Shown here: positions 7,985-15,359 of the stretch, piece after piece
How the letters are laid out: each line of letters begins with the position of its first letter
How positions within the stretch are numbered: the first letter of the stretch is position 1
Assembly (NCBI RefSeq): GCF_007483665.1
Contig: NZ_VIQO01000014.1
Span: forward strand, 288,855 to 352,854
DNA length: 64,000 nt
Direction of reading: 5' to 3'
DNA from: Catellatospora sichuanensis
Lineage (GTDB): Bacteria; Actinomycetota; Actinomycetes; Mycobacteriales; Micromonosporaceae
Made by a program: the position numbers and the translations under genes
Notes under the pieces: model-generated
The model's database searches: none
What the model was told of the DNA's origin: nothing
Seen by the model: the letters and a program-made list of their open reading frames with translations, nothing else

Positions 7985-10303
7985 TTGTCAAGCGACGCCG
8001 CCGACGAGATTCACCGCGAGCAGGAGTACGTCTCCGACCTGTACCGCCGCCTCGACGGCCTGCGCGAGCAGGCGGAACGCCGGCTGTCGCAGGCGCTGCT
8101 GCAGACGGGCGGCACTCACCAGGAACGCTCGCAGCGCGAGTCGACGATCGCCCTCTACGCCGATCAGCGGGCATCGCTGGGCGCGGTCGAGAACGGGCTC
8201 TGCTTCGGGCGGCTGGACCTGGTCGAGGACGGGGCCCGCTACATCGGGCGCCTCGGCATCTTCGACGAGTCCGCCGATTACGAGCCGCTGCTGGTGGACT
8301 GGCGCGCCCCCGCGTCCCGGCCGTTCTACCTGGCCACGGCAGCCTCGCCGCAGGGCGTACGCCGCCGCCGGCACATCCGCACCGCCGAGCGCACCGTCAC
8401 CTCACTCGACGACGAGGTGCTCGACCTGGCCGACGCCGCCGCGACCGCACCTCACCACGAGGGGCTGACCAGCGAGGCCGCACTGTTCGCGGCGATGGAC
8501 GCGGGCCGCACCGGCCGTATGCGCGACATCGTCGAGACGATCCAGGCCGAGCAGGACCACATCATCCGCGCCGACCTGGGCGGGATCATGGTGGTGCAGG
8601 GCGGCCCCGGCACCGGCAAGACCGCCGTCGCGCTGCACCGCGCGGCCTACCTGCTGTACACGTACCGCAAGGAGCTGTCGACCCGGGCGGTGCTGGTGGT
8701 CGGCCCGAACACCACGTTCCTGAAGTACATCTCCCAGGTCCTGCCGTCGCTGGCCGAGACCGGTGTGGTGCTGCGCACCGTGGGCGGGTTGTTCCCCGGC
8801 GTCACCGCCACCGGTGTCGAGACCGACGAGACCGCCGAGGTCAAGGGCCGCGCCGTGATGGCCGACGTGCTCGCCGCGGCGGTGCGCGACCGGCAGCGGG
8901 TGCCCGACGACACGGTGGAGGTCGAGTTCGACCAGGAGCCGCTCGTACTGGACCGGGCCGCCTGCGAAGCCGCCCGCGAGGTGGCCCGGCGCAGCGGCAA
9001 GCCGCACAACCTGGCCCGGCCGCTGTTCGACGTCGAGCTCATCCACGCGCTGTCGAGGCAGCTCGCCGACCGGATCGGCACGGACCCGTACGCCGACGAC
9101 CCGCTCGGCGGCGAGGACGCCCCCGGCGACCCGCAGCTGCTCGACGAGGCCGACCTCGCCGAGCTGCGGCGGGAGCTGCAGGCCGACCCGAACGTGCAGA
9201 CGGTGCTGGACTGGCTGTGGCCGGTGCTGACCCCGCAGCGGCTGCTGGCCGACCTGTACGCGAGCGAGGCGCGCATCGCCACGGCCGCGACCATGCTCAC
9301 CGACGCCGAGCAGGCCCTGCTGCGCCGCAGCCGCGACGCCGGATGGACCCCGGCCGACGCGCCGCTGCTCGATGAGGCCGCCGAGCTGCTGGGCGAGGAC
9401 GACCGCGACGTCGAGGAGCTGGCCGAGCGCCGGCGGCGGCAGCGGCTGGCCTACGCCGAGGGCGCGCTGGAGATCCTGCACGGCTCCCGCTCCATCGACC
9501 TGGAGGACGAGCTCGACCCGGAGATCCTGACGGCCGCCGACGTGCTCGGCGCGCTGGAACTCGGCGAGCGGCAGGAGGACGCGCGGCGGCTGACCGCCGC
9601 GGAGCGGGCCGCCGCCGACCGCCGCTGGGCGTTCGGGCACGTCATCGTGGACGAGGCGCAGGAACTGTCGCCGATGGCCTGGCGGCTGCTGATGCGCCGG
9701 TGCCCGAGCCGGTCGATGACCATCGTCGGGGACGTAGCGCAGACCGGCGACCCGGCCGGCACCTCCTCCTGGGACGCGGTGCTGCACCCGTACGTGGCGG
9801 ACCGGTGGCGGCTGTCGCAGCTCACCGTCAACTACCGCACGCCCGCGGAGATCATGGACCTGGCCGGGCAGGTGCTCAAGTCCATCGACCCGGGGCTGGA
9901 GCCGCCGCGCTCGGTGCGCCACACCGGCCAGGCCCCGCAGTTGACCGAGGTCGGCCCGGACGAGCTGGCGGCCCGGCTGGCCGAGGAGGTGCGCCGGGAG
10001 GTCGCCGCGCTGGGCGACGGCACGCTCGGCGTGCTCGTGCCCGCCGGCCGGATCGACGAGCTGGGCGCGGTGGTCACCGCGGCGCTGCCGCAGGCGCGGG
10101 TCGGGCAGCAGACCGAGCTGACCGACCCGATCGTGGTGCTGACCGTGCGCCAGGCCAAGGGGCTGGAGTTCGACGCGGTGGTGATCGCCGACCCGGGTGC
10201 CATCGTGGCCGAGTCCCCGCGCGGGCACAGCGACCTGTACGTCGCGCTGACCCGCCCCACCCAGCGCCTGACCGTGCTGCACCACGGCGACCTCGCGATC
10301 TGA
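7985..10303 (+). CDS. helR: HelR/HelD-type RNA polymerase recycling ATPase (UvrD-like superfamily 1)
   Basis: A 772-residue SF1 helicase-like ATPase. The N-terminus is a charged coiled coil (about residues 5-60, EIHREQEYVSDLYRRLDGLREQ). It is followed by VDWRAPASRPFY, Walker A GGPGTGKT (about 206-213), the Walker B-like VIVDEAQELSPMAW, the motif IV/V region with VNYRTPAEIMDL, and C-terminal VLTVRQAKGLEFDAVVIADP and YVALTRPTQRLTVLHHG. HelD-family proteins pull stalled RNA polymerase off DNA; the actinobacterial HelR branch also displaces rifamycins and gives tolerance. The TTG at 7985 was chosen because GAAGGAG precedes it at good spacing and the coiled coil begins there; the frame stays open upstream into the VOC gene. 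I did not find the rifamycin-associated 19-bp element upstream. Confidence 0.85.
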   Translation: MSSDAADEIHREQEYVSDLYRRLDGLREQAERRLSQALLQTGGTHQERSQRESTIALYADQRASLGAVENGLCFGRLDLVEDGARYIGRLGIFDESADYEPLLVDWRAPASRPFYLATAASPQGVRRRRHIRTAERTVTSLDDEVLDLADAAATAPHHEGLTSEAALFAAMDAGRTGRMRDIVETIQAEQDHIIRADLGGIMVVQGGPGTGKTAVALHRAAYLLYTYRKELSTRAVLVVGPNTTFLKYISQVLPSLAETGVVLRTVGGLFPGVTATGVETDETAEVKGRAVMADVLAAAVRDRQRVPDDTVEVEFDQEPLVLDRAACEAAREVARRSGKPHNLARPLFDVELIHALSRQLADRIGTDPYADDPLGGEDAPGDPQLLDEADLAELRRELQADPNVQTVLDWLWPVLTPQRLLADLYASEARIATAATMLTDAEQALLRRSRDAGWTPADAPLLDEAAELLGEDDRDVEELAERRRRQRLAYAEGALEILHGSRSIDLEDELDPEILTAADVLGALELGERQEDARRLTAAERAAADRRWAFGHVIVDEAQELSPMAWRLLMRRCPSRSMTIVGDVAQTGDPAGTSSWDAVLHPYVADRWRLSQLTVNYRTPAEIMDLAGQVLKSIDPGLEPPRSVRHTGQAPQLTEVGPDELAARLAEEVRREVAALGDGTLGVLVPAGRIDELGAVVTAALPQARVGQQTELTDPIVVLTVRQAKGLEFDAVVIADPGAIVAESPRGHSDLYVALTRPTQRLTVLHHGDLAI

Positions 10304-10309
10304 CGAGGA

Positions 10310-10355
10310 GCGGGTCCGGACCCGCCGTGACCGGTCACGGCGGGTCCGGGTCCGC
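10310..10355 (+). terminator. Loopless 23-bp inverted repeat after helR
   Basis: Arms at 10310-10332 and 10333-10355 are complementary with two mismatches and no loop, centred on GACCGGTC. It starts 6 bp after the helR stop. Probably a terminator, or cruciform-forming DNA. Confidence 0.55.
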
Positions 10356-10499
10356 CGTCCTGCCCCGGTGGCATGCGACGCGAGCCCGGGCCTGCGGTCC
10401 TGGCGGCGGTGCCGGGCAACGCGAGCGGGACCCCGCTCAGCGCGCACGAATTAGTGAGACAGGTCGATGTGGACGGTTCCCGGGCCGTAGACTGCGCCG

Positions 10500-10916
10500 A
10501 TGGGACCGCGCTGGGTAGCGCTCATCGTCGCCGCCCTGCTGGCGGTGGCAGGCTGCGGCGCGCCCGCAGCACAGACCCCGGAGCCGCGCCCCGCGCCGCA
10601 GACCGTCACGGTCCGGCTGGAGCTGGCCATGGACGCGACCGCGCCGCAGCGCACCGCGCTCGAATCCTGGCTGCGGACCAGACCCGAGGTCGTCTCGTTC
10701 ACGTTCGAGAACCGCGAGCAGGCACTGGCCAGGTTCCGGGCGGCCTACCGCGACTCGGCCGACCTGGTCGGCTCGCTCAACGCCGCCGACCTGCCCGAAT
10801 CCTTCGCGGTCACGCTCGCCGCGGGCGCCGACGTCGACGGTTTCGTGACGGCGGCACAGCCCCTGGAGGGCCTCGACCACGTCGCCCGCGACTCCGACGA
10901 GCCGCCGCCGGGCTGA
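10500..10916 (+). CDS. Lipoprotein carrying a stand-alone FtsX extracellular domain
   Basis: A 138-residue putative lipoprotein. The signal peptide ends in the lipobox LLAVAGC (Cys18). A Pro/Ala linker follows, then a domain of about 95 residues with the pattern of the FtsX ectodomain: TVRLELAMDATAPQRTALE, the VVSFTFENREQALARFRAAY block and LPESFAVTL. In FtsX this domain lies outside the membrane between two transmembrane helices and activates peptidoglycan hydrolases. Here there are no further membrane segments, so the domain is tethered by lipid only. It may modulate cell-wall hydrolases or compete with the real FtsX (inference). The ATG at 10500 follows a weak upstream region with no clear Shine-Dalgarno. 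Confidence 0.72.
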   Translation: MGPRWVALIVAALLAVAGCGAPAAQTPEPRPAPQTVTVRLELAMDATAPQRTALESWLRTRPEVVSFTFENREQALARFRAAYRDSADLVGSLNAADLPESFAVTLAAGADVDGFVTAAQPLEGLDHVARDSDEPPPG

Positions 10917-11052
10917 GCGCCACGACGTCCGCCGGATGGCGGACCCGGCGCGAAAGCCGGCCGCCCGCCGGGTGGCGGATGTACACCGATACCGCGTTCT
11001 GCGACGCTGCCCGTACCCGCGGCACAGGTCCGCGGCCATCGTGGAGGTCACC

Positions 11053-11325
11053 ATGGCGGACTCGCCCTCGGTCATAGCGAAGATCGTGGGGGCGCTCGGC
11101 ATCCTCGCGCAGATCGTCCTGCTGCCCTTCTACCTCTCCAGCGGCCTGGTCGCGCCGCTGTGGGGGCTGATCCTCCTGATGGTGATCTGGACCGGGCTGC
11201 TGGTGGTCGCGATCAGGCTGTGGCGCACCCGGCCGTTCCTCGTGCCCCTGGTCCCGGTCGCGGCGCTGGCAGTGTGGTTCGCGGTGCTCAGCGCCGGCGA
11301 AGCCTGGCTCGGCTGGACCCCCTGA
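11053..11325 (+). CDS. Small integral membrane protein, hypothetical
   Basis: A 90-residue protein with about three hydrophobic helices (IVGALGILAQIVLLPFYLSS, VAPLWGLILLMVIWTGLLVV, LVPLVPVAALAVWFAVLSA). The ATG at 11053 is preceded by GGAGGTCACC, an ideal ribosome site; the open frame extends further upstream but lacks one. No functional family is recognised. It follows the FtsX-domain lipoprotein after 136 bp on the same strand. Confidence 0.65.
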   Translation: MADSPSVIAKIVGALGILAQIVLLPFYLSSGLVAPLWGLILLMVIWTGLLVVAIRLWRTRPFLVPLVPVAALAVWFAVLSAGEAWLGWTP

Positions 11326-11513
11326 CAGCCCTCGACGCACCGGGTCGGCCCGGCGCCTGACCGGCGCGGCCGACACCGCCGACAAGGTTCCGATCCGTTC
11401 CACAACCGACGGTATGGCGACAGACCGGAGCCCATCCGGCGAATGCTTTGCCAACCTGGGGGCGACGTGACGTCGCCGTGCCCGGACGGCGTCGCATCGG
11501 AAGGGAGTCGGCC

Positions 11514-14500
11514 ATGAACGCCACCGGCGCCCGCCCGGCGACCATAGCCCCGCTCGCGCGGAACGCCGGGGTGCGCATCCTCGGGCCCATCGAGGCGGCC
11601 GGTCTCGACGGCCCGGCCATGCTCTCCGGTGCGCGCCAGCGGGCCCTGCTCGCGGTGCTGGCCGTACACGCCGGCACCGTCGTGCACCAGTCCCGCCTCA
11701 TCGACGCGCTCTGGGGCTGGGACCCGCCCCGCACCGCGGTCAAGACGCTGCACAGCCACATCGCCCGGGTGCGCCAGGCACTGGACGCCTGCGGCCTGCC
11801 CGCAGCCCTGCACACCCGCCACGCCGGCTACCTGCTCGACATCCCCGCGCTCGAGGTCGACGCCCACCTGTTCGAGTCCATCGTGGCCTCGGCCCGCCGC
11901 CACCTGGGTGACAGCGTGCCCGAGACCGCGGCCCGTGAACTGCGCGAGGGACTTGCGCTGTGGCGCGGCGACGCGCTGGCCGACGGCGAGCCCACCGGCT
12001 GGGCGGCCGCCGAGGCGGCCCGGCTCAACGAGGTGCGGCTGTGCGCCGAGGAGGACCTGTGGGAGGCCGAGCTGCGGCTGGGTCGGCATCGCGCCGCCGT
12101 CGGCGAGCTGGAGCGGCTGCTGGTGACGCATCCGCACCGCGAGCGCCTGGTCGGGCTGTCCATGCTGGCGCTGTACCGGTGCGGGCGGCCGGCGGAGGCC
12201 CTGGACGCATTCCGGCGCCTGCGCGCCCACCTCACCGACGAGCTCGGCACCGATCCGGGACCCGACCTGCAGCGGCTGCACACCGCGATGCTGCGCGAGG
12301 ACCCGGCGCTGCACCCGGCCACGCTCCCTGCGCAGGGTCCACCGATGAACTCCGCGCGGCCAGGACAGGCTCCGCCCCCGCCGGGCGAGGCTCCACTGCA
12401 ATGGTTCACGCCGCCGGGCCGGACCCCGCCCGTGCCGTCCCCGCTGCCGGGCCAGGCCCCGGCACCCGCAGGGGCATCGGGCACCGAGCCGGTGCCTGCC
12501 GAGCTGCCCGCGCCCGCGGGTCACTTCATCGGCCGCGACGAGGAGCTGTCCGCGCTGGACCGGCTGCTGGAGCAGCAGGGGCCGCAGCCGCGCATCGCTT
12601 TCGTGGCGGGTCCGGGCGGCATGGGCAAGACGGCGCTCGCCGTCCGGTGGGCGCACACCATCGTGCCCCGCTTCCCGGACGGCCAGCTGTACGTCGACCT
12701 CGGCGGGCACGACCCGGCCACCGCCCTGCCGCCCACGCAGGCGCTGGCACAGGTGCTGGCCAGCCTGGGCGTGCCGGCCGGACGCATCCCCGCCGAGCTG
12801 CCCGCCCGGTCCGCGCTCTACCGCACGCTGCTGAGCGAGCGCCGGATGCTGGTGGTACTCGACAACGCGGCCGGGCCGGACCAGGTGCTGCCGCTCGTGC
12901 CGCCGACCGTGGCGAGCCTGCTGCTGGTCACCAGCCGCAGCCGCCCGACCGCGCTGGCCGTGCACCACGCGGTGCACGCGGTCGCGTTGGACGCTCTCGA
13001 CCGGCACGCCGCGGTCGCGTTGCTGGCGCAGGTGCTAGGCCAGGCCAGGGTGGACCGCGAGCCCGCCGCCGCGGTCGAGCTGACCGAGCTGTGCGCAGGC
13101 ATGCCGCTGGCGCTGCGCATCGCCGCCGCGAAACTCGCCGCCCGCCCCGGCCGCCTGCTGGCCGAACTGACCGCGGAGCTGGTCCACGACGACCGGCTCG
13201 ACGAGCTGTCGGTGCCCGGCGACAGCCGCAGCGTGCGCACCGTGTTCGGCTCGGCGTACCGGGCTCTGCCCGTCCCGGCGGCCCGGCTGTTCCGGCTGCT
13301 CGGCCTGCACCCGGGTGCCACGTTCACCGGCCACCTGGCCGCCGCGGCCGCTGCCCTGACCCTGCCCGCGGCGCGCCGCGTGCTCGCCGAGCTGGTGTCC
13401 GCGCACCTGGTCGCCGAGGTGGCCCCGGACCGCTACCGCTGCCACGACCTGCTGCGCATGTACGCCAAGGAGTGCGCGGCCGCCGACGAGACCGGCCCGG
13501 CCCGCGACGAGACCGTCGCCCGCCTCCTCGACTGGCACCTCGCCGTCGCCGACGCCGCGAACCGGCTCGTCGACCCGGGTCGTGACCGGGTCCGGGCCGC
13601 GCCCACGTTCCCGCCGGCGCAACTGCCGTTCCCCGACGACGCAGCCGACGCGCTGGCCTTCCTCGACGGCGAGCGGGCCGGCATGCAGGCGGTCGTCCGA
13701 TATGCCGCCGAGCACGGGCACTACGCCGCAGCGTGGCAGCTCACCTACCTGCTGACAGGGTTCTTCGACTCGCGCGGGCACTGGGCGGAGCGGGTCGAGC
13801 TGTGCCGCTGGGGCGTCACCGCCGCGGCCCGCTGCGGGGACCCGGCCGCGGAGGGGCTGATGCGCAGCGGGCTGGGCGTCGCCCTGATCATGACGCGGCG
13901 CTTCGACGAGGCGCTGGACGTGCTCCAGTCGGCACTGACGCTGACCCGCCGGTGCGGCGACGCGCGCGGCGAGGGGCACGTGCACAACAACATCGCCGTG
14001 GCCAACGCGGGGCTGCGCCGCCACGACGAGGCCGTGGAGGCGTACCAGCACGCCCTGGCCCTGCACACGTCGATCGGCAACGCGCTCGGGGTCGCGATGG
14101 GGCTCAACAACATCGGCGACGCGTACGTCCGGATGGGACGGGCCGAGCTGAGCCTGGAGTACCTGAACCGGGCCCTGCCCGCGGCGCAGGAGCTGGGCAA
14201 TGCCCGGCTGGAGGCGGCGGCGCTGAGCGGCCTGGGCCAGGCCCACGCGGCCCTGGGCGACCTCGACGCCGCGCTGGACCACCTCCGACAGGCCCTGGCC
14301 GTACGCCGGCACCGCGGCGACCGCCGCCACGAGGCCGACACCCGCAACACCATCGGCATGACGCACCTGTGCCGCGGCGACCACCGGGCGGCGCTGGACG
14401 AGTTCGGCCGAGCGCTGACGCTCAGCCGGGAGATCGCCGACCGGCACCTGGAGGCGGCCGCACTGGCAAACCTCGGCCGCACCCATCTGGAGCGGGACGA

Positions 14501-14735
14501 CCCGGTGGCCGCCGCCGGCTACCTGCGCCTGGCGCAGACCCTGCGCAGCCGCGCACCCGACGACTTCGAATCCGCCTGCATCGCCCGCGACCTCGGCGAA
14601 CTCGCCCGGCGCGCAGGCGATCAGGCCGAGGCCCGAGAGCTTTGGCAGCTTGCCGTGGACCTGTTCCGCAAAGCCAACGCAGCCGCCGAAGCCGACGCGC
14701 TCGCCGCCACTCTCACCCGACCGGGTCTCGCGTAG
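11514..14735 (+). CDS. AfsR/SARP-family STAND transcriptional regulator
   Basis: A 1073-residue regulator with four parts. An OmpR-type winged helix (about 18-105, VRILGPIEAAGLDGPAMLSG, LWGWDPPRTAVKTLHSHIARVR) comes first. A bacterial transcriptional activation domain follows (about 110-260, DAHLFESIVASARRHLGD). Then comes a Pro/Ala/Gly linker (about 265-330), an NB-ARC NTPase (Walker A GPGGMGKT at about 365-372, LLLVTSRSRPTALAV, GMPLALRIAAAKLA), and a TPR array (about 750-1065). SARPs activate genes by binding heptamer direct repeats spaced 11 bp beside the -10 box. No antibiotic cluster is visible here. The two genes that converge on it carry such repeats (15296-15313, 17309-17337) and are candidate targets. 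The ATG at 11514 has AAGGGAG upstream. Confidence 0.9.
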   Translation: MNATGARPATIAPLARNAGVRILGPIEAAGLDGPAMLSGARQRALLAVLAVHAGTVVHQSRLIDALWGWDPPRTAVKTLHSHIARVRQALDACGLPAALHTRHAGYLLDIPALEVDAHLFESIVASARRHLGDSVPETAARELREGLALWRGDALADGEPTGWAAAEAARLNEVRLCAEEDLWEAELRLGRHRAAVGELERLLVTHPHRERLVGLSMLALYRCGRPAEALDAFRRLRAHLTDELGTDPGPDLQRLHTAMLREDPALHPATLPAQGPPMNSARPGQAPPPPGEAPLQWFTPPGRTPPVPSPLPGQAPAPAGASGTEPVPAELPAPAGHFIGRDEELSALDRLLEQQGPQPRIAFVAGPGGMGKTALAVRWAHTIVPRFPDGQLYVDLGGHDPATALPPTQALAQVLASLGVPAGRIPAELPARSALYRTLLSERRMLVVLDNAAGPDQVLPLVPPTVASLLLVTSRSRPTALAVHHAVHAVALDALDRHAAVALLAQVLGQARVDREPAAAVELTELCAGMPLALRIAAAKLAARPGRLLAELTAELVHDDRLDELSVPGDSRSVRTVFGSAYRALPVPAARLFRLLGLHPGATFTGHLAAAAAALTLPAARRVLAELVSAHLVAEVAPDRYRCHDLLRMYAKECAAADETGPARDETVARLLDWHLAVADAANRLVDPGRDRVRAAPTFPPAQLPFPDDAADALAFLDGERAGMQAVVRYAAEHGHYAAAWQLTYLLTGFFDSRGHWAERVELCRWGVTAAARCGDPAAEGLMRSGLGVALIMTRRFDEALDVLQSALTLTRRCGDARGEGHVHNNIAVANAGLRRHDEAVEAYQHALALHTSIGNALGVAMGLNNIGDAYVRMGRAELSLEYLNRALPAAQELGNARLEAAALSGLGQAHAALGDLDAALDHLRQALAVRRHRGDRRHEADTRNTIGMTHLCRGDHRAALDEFGRALTLSREIADRHLEAAALANLGRTHLERDDPVAAAGYLRLAQTLRSRAPDDFESACIARDLGELARRAGDQAEARELWQLAVDLFRKANAAAEADALAATLTRPGLA

Positions 14736-14796
14736 ACGTTGGCCTATCTCATCGAAAAAGTCGTGATCGAAGTCGATGAGATAGGCCGGCGTCTAC
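14732..14796. terminator. Long inverted repeat between convergent genes
   Basis: 24-nt arms at 14732-14755 and 14773-14796 pair with two mismatches around a 17-nt loop. The left arm overlaps the last codon and stop of the SARP gene. The Calx-beta gene converges from the right, so a bidirectional terminator is likely. Confidence 0.7.
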
Positions 14797-14838
14797 GTCA
14801 AGCGGGGTGCGGGACGCGGGCGTCGCCGCGCAGGCGGG

Positions 14839-15273
14839 CTAGCGCCCCGCGGCGTCGCGGACGGTGACGGTGGACGTGGCCAGGGTGCGGCCTTCCCCGT
14901 CGACGAACTCCACGGCGAACATCTCGTCCCGCTCCCGCGCGGCGTCACCCGCGACGAACACCCTCAGCTGGTTGACACCCTCCGCGGTCAGTGACAGCTC
15001 CCCGGAGGGCACCTCGACGTAGTCGCCGGGCGCCGACGCGGTCCCGTCGGCGGTGCGGTACTGCAGCACCAGCCCGGACGTCGGCACGTTGCCCTTGACC
15101 ACGATCTGAACGGCGCACCATTCCTTCTCCCAGCAGACCGCGTCCAGGCTCTGTGCCAGGCAGTCCGGTCCGCACGGAAGGTTGCCGGCGGCGGACGCGG
15201 GCTGCGGCAGCAGCACGATCATCGCGAGGAGAACCAGGGCTGAGGCGCTGAGCCGGCGTGCGATACGAGTCAT
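14839..15273 (-). CDS. Secreted Calx-beta domain protein
   Basis: A 144-residue protein with a classic signal peptide (MTRIARRLSASALVLLAMIV, Ala-rich cut site near PASAAG). The mature part has a Cys-rich start (NLPCGPDCLAQ, CWEKEWCAVQ) and then a single Calx-beta-like beta sandwich (VVKGNVPTSGLVLQYRTADG, GDYVEVPSGELSLTAEG, RDEMFAVEFVDGEGRTLA). Calx-beta domains bind calcium and mediate adhesion. It lies 86 bp downstream of the M4 protease on the same strand, separated by a terminator, and has its own heptamer-repeat promoter. Start chosen at the signal peptide; the frame extends upstream without coding signal. Confidence 0.75.
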   Translation of the reverse strand: MTRIARRLSASALVLLAMIVLLPQPASAAGNLPCGPDCLAQSLDAVCWEKEWCAVQIVVKGNVPTSGLVLQYRTADGTASAPGDYVEVPSGELSLTAEGVNQLRVFVAGDAARERDEMFAVEFVDGEGRTLATSTVTVRDAAGR

Positions 15274-15295
15274 GGCCCGCACGGTAGGCAGGCCG

Positions 15296-15313
15296 GGTTG
15301 TGGAAAGGTTGTG
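15296..15313 (-). promoter_or_regulatory. SARP-type heptamer direct repeats upstream of the Calx-beta gene
   Basis: Read on the minus strand: CACAACC - 4 nt - CACAACC, two identical heptamers with an 11-bp period. A TACCGT -10-like box lies 9 bp further downstream, close to the usual SARP operator spacing. The binding protein is inferred, with the adjacent AfsR-like regulator the obvious candidate. Confidence 0.55.
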
Positions 15314-15350
15314 TGCCTGGCCACCGGCCCTGCGACCGGCGGCCAGGCAC
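15313..15350 (-). terminator. Terminator of the M4 protease gene
   Basis: 15-bp arms at 15313-15327 and 15336-15350 with one mismatch and an 8-nt loop, starting 10 bp beyond the protease stop codon. It separates the protease from the Calx-beta gene. Confidence 0.65.
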
Positions 15351-15359
15351 GGACCGGGC

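Noticed and set aside
7900..7985. Rifamycin-associated element upstream of helR
   Set aside because: The hairpin present differs from the known 19-bp inverted repeat (GGGGCTTGC-type); no match by eye.
8402..10447. Long minus-strand open frame opposite helR
   Set aside because: Same shadow effect; the plus strand has all helicase motifs and the typical third-position GC pattern.
11514..14735. Pathway-specific regulator of an antibiotic cluster
   Set aside because: The SARP-type regulator has no polyketide synthase, peptide synthetase or other biosynthetic genes around it in this window.
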